Below, in pieces: positions 12,612 to 17,528 of a stretch of 17,528 nucleotides of DNA (its first letter is position 1; each line of letters begins with the position of its first letter). The position numbers and the translations under genes are program-made. The stretch is from Acholeplasmataceae bacterium UBA6235 (GTDB lineage: Bacteria > Bacillota_I > Bacilli_A > Acholeplasmatales > UBA5453). Under the pieces are notes generated by a model. It was not told the origin of the DNA and ran no database searches. It worked only from the letters and a program-made list of their open reading frames with translations. The DNA lies in NCBI GenBank assembly GCA_002441525.1, contig DJWH01000077.1:3301-20828 (forward strand). Reading direction: 5' to 3'.

Positions 12612-13031
12612 ATGCTTAACCGAGTTGTTTTAGTTGGGCGTATAACCAAAGACCCAGAACAAAAAAGAACACAAAGTAACACACCTGTGGTGTCATTTAC
12701 ATTGGCAGTCAATCGTCAATTTTCCAATGACCAAGGTGAAAAACAAGCAGATTTTATCCAATGCGTTGCATGGTCGAAACAAGCAGAGTTTATGTCTAAT
12801 TACGTTAGAAAAGGTGCTCTACTTGGCTTAGAAGGCCGTATTCAAACAAGATCGTATGAAACCAATAATGGTGATACACGATATGTCACTGAAGTCGTTT
12901 GTGATTCAGTTCAAATCCTTGAAAGTAAGCGCGATGTCGCACCTACACAACCAAGTTACGAACCTGAAGAAGAAGACCCATTCATCAGCAAAGGTAAGAG
13001 TCTAGCTACAGAAGAAGATTTACCATTCTAA
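12612..13031 (+). CDS. ssb: Single-stranded DNA-binding protein
   Basis: SSB coats single-stranded DNA at replication forks and repair sites and recruits partner proteins through its acidic tip. The 139-residue protein has the OB-fold domain at about 1-105 ([53 protein letters not shown]), a short, poorly conserved linker, and a C-terminal tip EEDLPF, the equivalent of DDDIPF. The linker is short compared with the 160-170-residue SSBs of many bacteria. The start lies nine bases after AAGGGAGG (12595-12602), 18 bases after the rpsF stop. Its place between rpsF and rpsR is the conserved bacterial arrangement. Confidence 0.97.
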   Translation: MLNRVVLVGRITKDPEQKRTQSNTPVVSFTLAVNRQFSNDQGEKQADFIQCVAWSKQAEFMSNYVRKGALLGLEGRIQTRSYETNNGDTRYVTEVVCDSVQILESKRDVAPTQPSYEPEEEDPFISKGKSLATEEDLPF

Positions 13032-13044
13032 TAGGAGGCTTAGT

Positions 13045-13275
13045 ATGCAACAAAGAGGCGGATTCAAAAGACGTCGTAAAGTGTGCTATTTTACACAAAA
13101 TAAAGTTGATCATATCGATTTCAAAGATGTTGAACTATTAAAGCGTTTCACTTCCGACAGAGGCAAAATTTTACCTCGTCGTGTGACTGGAACATCAGCT
13201 AAATGGCAACGTCCTCTTGCAATCGCGATCAAGCGTGCAAGACATATGGCACTACTTCCATACGTTAAGGAATAA
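13045..13275 (+). CDS. rpsR: Ribosomal protein S18
   Basis: S18 forms a heterodimer with S6 in the 30S platform. The 76-residue protein is a normal-length S18: a basic N-terminus with RRRKVCYFT, a central [29 protein letters not shown], and the C-terminal signature [19 protein letters not shown]. The start follows AGGAGG (13033-13038), which begins two bases after the ssb stop. A terminator 9 bases downstream closes the operon. Nothing in the protein is unusual. Confidence 0.97.
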   Translation: MQQRGGFKRRRKVCYFTQNKVDHIDFKDVELLKRFTSDRGKILPRRVTGTSAKWQRPLAIAIKRARHMALLPYVKE

Positions 13276-13284
13276 TAATACTAT

Positions 13285-13314
13285 AAAGACTTTGTTATCA
13301 AAGTCTTTTTTTAT
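13285..13314 (+). terminator. Intrinsic terminator of rpsF-ssb-rpsR
   Basis: AAAGACTTTG (13285-13294) is fully complementary to CAAAGTCTTT (13299-13308) with loop TTAT, followed by TTTTTATT. Its T tract runs directly into the -35 hexamer of the next promoter. Confidence 0.93.
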
Positions 13315-13342
13315 TGATAAAATCGCGATTTTTCGATATAAT
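13314..13342 (+). promoter_or_regulatory. Promoter of gdpP-rplI-dnaB
   Basis: TTGATA (13314-13319) and a perfect TATAAT (13337-13342) lie 17 bp apart, immediately after the upstream terminator and 20 bases before the ATG. The predicted start near 13349 gives a very short leader carrying AGGTGAGG (13353-13360). Confidence 0.85.
13319..13332. promoter_or_regulatory. 14-bp perfect palindrome in the gdpP promoter spacer (possible operator)
   Basis: AAAATCGCGATTTT reads identically on both strands and lies between the -35 and -10 hexamers, touching the last base of the -35. This is a classical position for a repressor dimer that would block RNA polymerase. No known operator consensus is recognised, and the regulator is unknown. 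Confidence 0.5.
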
Positions 13343-13362
13343 TAAGGAAAGTAGGTGAGGCC

Positions 13363-15798
13363 ATGAGAAGGATTATTGCACTGCTATTATCGATTGCAGG
13401 ATTGATTACTGCAGGCATCATTGCTTATCAACACGGCGCATTTAACAATATGGATTTCGTGCTCTATTATGCCATCATCATGGCATTTTTTGGCGCAATT
13501 GTCATTTCCATTGAGTTCATTTTAAACCACAATCGAAAGCAAAAAATCAAATCATTGAATGCACGTTTAACCGCGTGGTCCAGTTTGTCTTACCATGTGA
13601 AACAAATCGGTGATGAAGCATTTAACGAATTACCTATTGGTATATTTTTGTATGATAACGACAATCTAACCGTAAAATGGAGCAATCCATTCGCCAATAA
13701 GATTTTCGGATTTGATATTGAAAATGCCTTAGTGGGACAACTCCATGAAGCCTTAGGTACCCTCATTAAAGATCAAGTCGCAGTGACGACATTCGCTGTT
13801 GGCGATAAACGTTATGATGCCATCAGCAGTAAAAACAATCAAGCGGTATATTTGTTTGATGTCACTTCACGTGAAGATATCAAGGACAAATACTTAAAAC
13901 GTTCTACAGCCTTAGGTGTCATCTATCTGGATAATGTCGAAGAAGCCTTATCGGGATTTGATATTTATGAAAAATCCAATATTCGTGGTGAATATTTAGG
14001 GATTATCACAGACTGGATTCAAGAGCATAAGGGCTATTTAAAATTGTATTCAGAAGACCGTATGACAATCGCAATGCACTATGAAGAGTTACAAAAAGTC
14101 ATGGCGAATAAGTTTGAAATTCTAAACCGTATTCGTGAAGTATCCGCGAAACACCGCATCCGAATCTCTGCATCGATCGGGATTGCTAGCTGGGAAGTTT
14201 CATTTGAAGAATTGGGTTCACTCGCTCAAAACGCCATTGAATTGGCTGAAAAGCGCGGTGGTGACCAAGCGGTTGTCAACATTCAAAATGAAAAAATCGC
14301 CTATTTTGGTGGCAAGTCTAATGCATCTGAAAAGAGTTCTAGAGTCCATGTACGTATTCAATCACAAAACTTTAGAGAACTCATTGAAGCTTCTTCAAAC
14401 GTCGTTATCATGGGACATAAGTTCGCCGATATCGACGCGTTAGGTGCGATGATTGGAATTTATAAGATGGCTACCGCATCCAAGAAAGATGTGAAGATTG
14501 TCTTTGATATCCCCGAAGTAGACAACACAGTGAAGAAAATCATTCCTTATATCAAAGAGGAAGCACAACACTTGTATGCTCAATTGGATGAATCAAAAAA
14601 CATCCTAAGATTCATGAACAATGATACTTTATTGGTTATTGTCGATACCCAATCACCGAATATCGTGGCTAATCAAGAAGTCTATAAACAAGCTAAAAAG
14701 ATTGCATGCATTGACCACCATCGACATGGAGAAAACACATTTGAATCCATCTTTATGTATGTTGAACCATACGCATCCTCTTCTGTAGAATTGGTTGCGG
14801 AAATGATGGAATTCTACCAAAAAGACATCGACTTATTGCCGATTGAAGCAACCATCATGTATGGTGGTATCATCGTCGATACGAACGAATTCTCCTACCG
14901 CACTGGTACAAGAACCTTTGGCGCGGCTGCTTATTTAAAAGAACATGAAGCATCCTCTGTTAGGGTGAAAGAGTGGTTGAGATTAGACTTAGACCGTACC
15001 TTACTCATCAACGAACTGTTAAACAGTGTTCAAGTCATTACCAAGGCGTTCGCTGTAGTTGTGGATGAATCTAATGTCGTACGTGACCGTGTATTGCTCG
15101 CACAAACCTCACAAAAAATCCTTGAAATTGAAGGCATCAAAGCCGGATTTACCATTGCGAGAGTCGATGATGAATCGATTGGTATTTCAGCTCGCAGTTA
15201 TGATGAAATCAATGTCCAAATCATCATGGAAGAATTGGGCGGTGGTGGCCATTTGAACAGCGCTGCCACACAAATTAAAAATCAAACGATTCCAGAAGTA
15301 TTTGAATCGTTGAAGACGTTACTCTTAAGAGAACACGACGAGGGAGATGAAAGAATGAAAGTCATATTAACTGAAGACGTTAAAGGTAGAGGTAAGAAAG
15401 ACGACATCATCGATGTTGCAAATGGGTATGGTACCTTCTTACTATCTTCAAACAAAGCCATCCTTGCTTCTGATGACAACATCAAAGCGATTGAAAAGGA
15501 AAAACAATTACTTAAGGAACGCGAAGCTCAACACCTCGCCCTCATGAATAAGTTGAAACAAGAAATCGAATCCAAATCTGTCAATATCTTTATCAATATT
15601 GGCAACGACGGAAAATTGTTTGGTAGTGTCACTACGAAACAAATTGTGGAGTCGTTTGAAGAACAAACCGGCATCCGCTTAGACAAGAAAAAAGTGGAAT
15701 TGACCTCTGAGATCAACTCAGTAGGTATCTATACTGCAACCGTATCTTTACACAAGGATGTTAAAGCACAATTTGAAATCAACGTATTAGAGAAATAA
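13363..15798 (+). CDS. gdpP: GdpP-type c-di-AMP phosphodiesterase fused in frame to ribosomal protein L9
   Basis: The 811-codon frame joins two normally separate neighbours. Residues 1-664 match GdpP, a membrane phosphodiesterase that hydrolyses c-di-AMP to pApA: two transmembrane spans (about 3-21 and 31-54), a PAS-like domain (about 85-170), a degenerate GGDEF domain (about 175-310, ending AEKRGGDQAVV), then DHH/DHHA1. The DHH metal ligands are all visible: H352, D356 and D358 in GHKFADIDALG, D428 in IVDTQ, D451-H452-H453, D506 in IIVDTNEF, and GGGGH at 626-630. Residues 665-811 are a complete L9. No stop separates them. The gdpP-rplI-dnaB order is the usual Firmicutes one, so the fusion arose by loss of the gdpP stop. 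I recall an annotated bifunctional signalling protein/L9 family in Acholeplasma, so the fusion itself is not unique. Confidence 0.95.
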   Translation: MRRIIALLLSIAGLITAGIIAYQHGAFNNMDFVLYYAIIMAFFGAIVISIEFILNHNRKQKIKSLNARLTAWSSLSYHVKQIGDEAFNELPIGIFLYDNDNLTVKWSNPFANKIFGFDIENALVGQLHEALGTLIKDQVAVTTFAVGDKRYDAISSKNNQAVYLFDVTSREDIKDKYLKRSTALGVIYLDNVEEALSGFDIYEKSNIRGEYLGIITDWIQEHKGYLKLYSEDRMTIAMHYEELQKVMANKFEILNRIREVSAKHRIRISASIGIASWEVSFEELGSLAQNAIELAEKRGGDQAVVNIQNEKIAYFGGKSNASEKSSRVHVRIQSQNFRELIEASSNVVIMGHKFADIDALGAMIGIYKMATASKKDVKIVFDIPEVDNTVKKIIPYIKEEAQHLYAQLDESKNILRFMNNDTLLVIVDTQSPNIVANQEVYKQAKKIACIDHHRHGENTFESIFMYVEPYASSSVELVAEMMEFYQKDIDLLPIEATIMYGGIIVDTNEFSYRTGTRTFGAAAYLKEHEASSVRVKEWLRLDLDRTLLINELLNSVQVITKAFAVVVDESNVVRDRVLLAQTSQKILEIEGIKAGFTIARVDDESIGISARSYDEINVQIIMEELGGGGHLNSAATQIKNQTIPEVFESLKTLLLREHDEGDERMKVILTEDVKGRGKKDDIIDVANGYGTFLLSSNKAILASDDNIKAIEKEKQLLKEREAQHLALMNKLKQEIESKSVNIFINIGNDGKLFGSVTTKQIVESFEEQTGIRLDKKKVELTSEINSVGIYTATVSLHKDVKAQFEINVLEK
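15340..15357 (+). promoter_or_regulatory. Internal ribosome-binding site and start for L9
   Basis: GAGGGAG (15340-15346) lies eight bases before ATG 15355, which is in frame with gdpP and is exactly the canonical first Met of L9 (MKVILTEDVKG). It has the form and spacing of the other ribosome-binding sites in this window, suggesting that free L9 is also made. Confidence 0.7.
15355..15798 (+). CDS. rplI: Ribosomal protein L9 (probable separate product from the internal start)
   Basis: L9 binds 23S rRNA at the base of the L1 stalk with its N-terminal domain and projects its C-terminal domain along the ribosome surface. The 147 codons correspond to the full protein (Bacillus L9 is 149). The N-terminal domain shows MKVILTEDVKGRGKKDDIIDVANGYGTFLL; a long charged helix follows (about 40-75), then the C-terminal domain with GKLFGSVTTKQI and EINSVGIYTATVSLH. 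The segment is in frame with gdpP and would also be made as the tail of the fused protein. Free L9 is inferred from the ribosome-binding site at 15340-15346 and from the need for ribosomal stoichiometry. The stop is three codons upstream of dnaB. Confidence 0.75.
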   Translation: MKVILTEDVKGRGKKDDIIDVANGYGTFLLSSNKAILASDDNIKAIEKEKQLLKEREAQHLALMNKLKQEIESKSVNIFINIGNDGKLFGSVTTKQIVESFEEQTGIRLDKKKVELTSEINSVGIYTATVSLHKDVKAQFEINVLEK

Positions 15799-15807
15799 GG
15801 TGAATCC

Positions 15808-17178
15808 ATGAGCCGTATCATGCCATTTAGCCTTGAAGCTGAACAATCGGTTTTAGGGGCGGTATTCCTTAATCCAGCCGTGATGGTTGGTTTAATGGAC
15901 AAATTGAATGACGAAGATTTTTATGATCGCAGAAATCAAAAAATCTTTTTTGCCTTAAGAAATCTCTATAACCGTGGCGATAAATTGGACTATACCACCG
16001 TATCAACCGAACTCGCTCAAATGGGGGCGATGAAAGAGGTTGGTGTGGGTTACTTATCGGAAATTACCGATTTGGTGCCTACCACAGCAAACTTAGATGC
16101 TTATGTCGATATCGTTAAAGATTACGCACTTAAACGCGCTGTCATCGATGCTGCGACCAAAATCATGGACGATGGCTTCAACGACCAAATTAAGGCTACA
16201 GAGTTCATTGATGACGCTGAGAAGAAGATATTCGAACTCGTTAGACGTCGTAAAGCCAGTGAATTCATCCGCATTGATCAAGTGGCACATGAAGTTAAGG
16301 AAAAAGCTGAAAGCAGACGAAACAAAGGCGCTCTCACAGGATTATCCACAGGCTTCTCCATTTTCGACCAAATCACCTCAGGGCTTCAACCAGAAGAATT
16401 GATCATCCTCGCGGCTCGCCCTTCCATGGGTAAATCTGCGTTCGCGATGAATATCGCATTGAACGTAGCCAAACACAACGCCAATGGTGGTGCATCGGTC
16501 GCTGTATTCTCCCTAGAAATGAGCAATGAACAACTCGTTGGTCGTATGTTAGCCAGTGAGTCACGCGTTGAAAATAGAAGAATCAAAACCGGTGAATTGA
16601 CACCAAAAGAGTGGCAATTCGTGGATACTGCGGTGGAATCTTTAGGTAGACTCAATGTGTATTTCGATGATTCATCCGCCATCTCTGTTCAAGACATCCG
16701 TTCAAAATGCCGTAAACTTCGTCAAGAAGGAAAATTGGACTTTGTCGTCATCGACTACTTACAGTTGATCAAGGGTGATGAAGGTAAAAACGGTTCTTCC
16801 AATGTCAACAGACAAGAAGAAGTAGCGAAAATTTCTCGTCAATTAAAAACCATGGCCAGAGAATTACATATCCCAGTCATGGCCTTATCTCAGTTATCTC
16901 GTGGTGTTGAAAAACGTGACGATAAACGTCCCGTCTTAGCGGACTTAAGAGAATCTGGATCGATTGAACAAGATGCCGATATCGTCTTATTCTTATACCG
17001 TGATGAATACTATTCTCATGGTCAAGTGGATAACGGCGAAACTGAACTACAGTTTGCGAAAAACCGTCAAGGTTCCGTTGGCAATGTCTTGCTATACAAA
17101 TTTGAAAAAGAATATTCAAGGTTCTTACAAATCACACAACGTGATGATGAACCACGAAACGAACAAAGAGGTGGATAA
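15808..17178 (+). CDS. dnaB: Replicative DNA helicase DnaB
   Basis: DnaB is the ring-shaped 5'-3' helicase that unwinds DNA ahead of the replication fork (named dnaC in Bacillus subtilis). The 456-residue length is typical. The N-terminal scaffold domain begins with PFSLEAEQSVLGAVFLNP and continues through the linker helix. The RecA-like domain carries Walker A ARPSMGKS (203-210), the catalytic glutamate E237 in FSLEMS, Walker B FVVIDYLQLI with D316, and the arginine finger R420 in KNRQGSVG. ATG 15808 follows AAGGTG (15797-15802), which overlaps the L9 stop, so translation is likely coupled to rplI. No intein interrupts the gene. There is no recognisable terminator before the transposon-derived gene coming from the other side. 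Confidence 0.97.
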   Translation: MSRIMPFSLEAEQSVLGAVFLNPAVMVGLMDKLNDEDFYDRRNQKIFFALRNLYNRGDKLDYTTVSTELAQMGAMKEVGVGYLSEITDLVPTTANLDAYVDIVKDYALKRAVIDAATKIMDDGFNDQIKATEFIDDAEKKIFELVRRRKASEFIRIDQVAHEVKEKAESRRNKGALTGLSTGFSIFDQITSGLQPEELIILAARPSMGKSAFAMNIALNVAKHNANGGASVAVFSLEMSNEQLVGRMLASESRVENRRIKTGELTPKEWQFVDTAVESLGRLNVYFDDSSAISVQDIRSKCRKLRQEGKLDFVVIDYLQLIKGDEGKNGSSNVNRQEEVAKISRQLKTMARELHIPVMALSQLSRGVEKRDDKRPVLADLRESGSIEQDADIVLFLYRDEYYSHGQVDNGETELQFAKNRQGSVGNVLLYKFEKEYSRFLQITQRDDEPRNEQRGG

Positions 17179-17236
17179 ATCACCCTTTACAGAATGATTC
17201 TCCTCTTAACGATTTAACTCGTCTTATTTAAAGCGA
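17179..17236 (-). other. Presumed right end of the IS element, possible omega-RNA region
   Basis: This 58-base non-coding stretch lies between the stop codons of dnaB and the converging tnpB. It contains a hairpin CGATTTAA (17210-17217) / TTAAAGCG (17228-17235) with one mismatch and a ten-base loop, and the near-palindrome AGAATGATTCT (17191-17201). Just inside tnpB, ACACACC (17239-17245), GGTGTGT (17265-17271) and CACACC (17273-17278) can form two mutually exclusive hairpins. IS200/IS605 right ends have subterminal hairpins, and the omega-RNA of TnpB is encoded across the tnpB 3' end and right end. The element boundary is not determinable from one copy. Confidence 0.4.
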
Positions 17237-17527
17237 CTACACACCAAATAGGTATGTACGCTTAGGTGTGTTCACACCCTTATTCCCTATCCATAAGGCA
17301 TTGGGATTACCTTTTCTAATCATATTTAATGAGGCATTTTGGTCCGCGTTGATCAAAGTGCCTTTTTGACTCTTATATAAACCTCTTTTGATTCTTACTC
17401 CAGAGAAATCACCTTTAACGAATTCATCTTGGTCGAGATATGAAGCTTTTGAAGTGTATGCTTCATTGATGACTTTAGTCTCAATACCTATTTGTTCTGC
17501 TAGATAGATGATTCGATCTCTTAATCT
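17237..17527 (-). CDS. tnpB: TnpB-family protein of an IS200/IS605-type element, C-terminal part (partial)
   Basis: TnpB proteins are RNA-guided DNA endonucleases carried by IS200/IS605 elements and are the ancestors of Cas12. Ninety-six codons are visible on the minus strand, running off the end of the window; the stop is at 17237-17239. The visible peptide has RLRDRIIYLAEQIGIETKVI, NEAYTSKASYLD, GVRIKRGLYKS and TLINADQNASLNMIRK, which match the C-terminal RuvC region. D62 of the fragment, in NADQNA, is the expected last RuvC catalytic aspartate. No CxxC zinc-ribbon cysteines are present in the visible insert, where canonical TnpB has them; several related groups also lack them. The gene converges on dnaB, 58 bases away. 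Whether the N-terminal half is intact and whether a tnpA accompanies it lie outside the window. Confidence 0.85.
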   Translation of the reverse strand, partial: RLRDRIIYLAEQIGIETKVINEAYTSKASYLDQDEFVKGDFSGVRIKRGLYKSQKGTLINADQNASLNMIRKGNPNALWIGNKGVNTPKRTYLFGV

Positions 17528-17528
17528 A

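Noticed and set aside
13363..15798. The open gdpP-rplI junction as a sequencing frameshift
   Set aside because: Both halves lie in the same frame with no shift, the internal start and ribosome-binding site are intact, and similar fusions are annotated in Acholeplasma.

Overview
The window reads as a chromosomal housekeeping segment from a low-to-moderate G+C bacterium of the Firmicutes/Mollicutes branch, most likely Acholeplasmataceae (Acholeplasma or a close relative). This is inferred from Bacillus-like ribosomal proteins, strong AGGAGG ribosome-binding sites, TGA used as a stop (at 11720-11722) rather than as Trp, and a GdpP-L9 gene fusion of a kind I recall being annotated in Acholeplasma. 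The species cannot be fixed from sequence alone.

Layout, all + strand until the last 300 bases. (1) 1-4425: the 3' end of rpoB and a complete rpoC, closed by a terminator. (2) 4494-7700: a consensus promoter (TTGACA, 17 bp, TATAAT), a structured leader, then rpsL-rpsG-fusA. (3) 7701-9020: tuf with a probable promoter of its own and a strong terminator. (4) 9105-12189: a tightly packed unit of tatD, an HtrA-like serine protease lipoprotein, an unrecognised two-span membrane protein and pncC. (5) 12200-13314: promoter, structured leader, rpsF-ssb-rpsR, terminator. (6) 13314-17178: promoter containing a 14-bp perfect palindrome, a gdpP-rplI fused frame, and dnaB. (7) 17179-17528: on the minus strand, the 3' end of an IS200/IS605-type tnpB and its presumed right end, arriving just behind dnaB.

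The genes cover transcription (RpoB, RpoC), translation (S12, S7, EF-G, EF-Tu, S6, S18, L9), replication (SSB, DnaB) and c-di-AMP turnover (GdpP).

The most striking observation is that RpoC carries about 177 extra N-terminal residues. They contain two tandem repeats resembling the C-terminal domain of the RNA polymerase alpha subunit, followed by an acidic His-rich linker. The alpha-CTD residues that bind DNA appear to be replaced. Second is the stop-free fusion of the membrane c-di-AMP phosphodiesterase GdpP to ribosomal protein L9, with a good internal ribosome-binding site that could also yield free L9. Other points are the palindrome inside the gdpP promoter, a leader upstream of rpsF that could sequester its ribosome-binding site, an attenuator-like hairpin in the rpsL leader, and a possible omega-RNA region beside dnaB.
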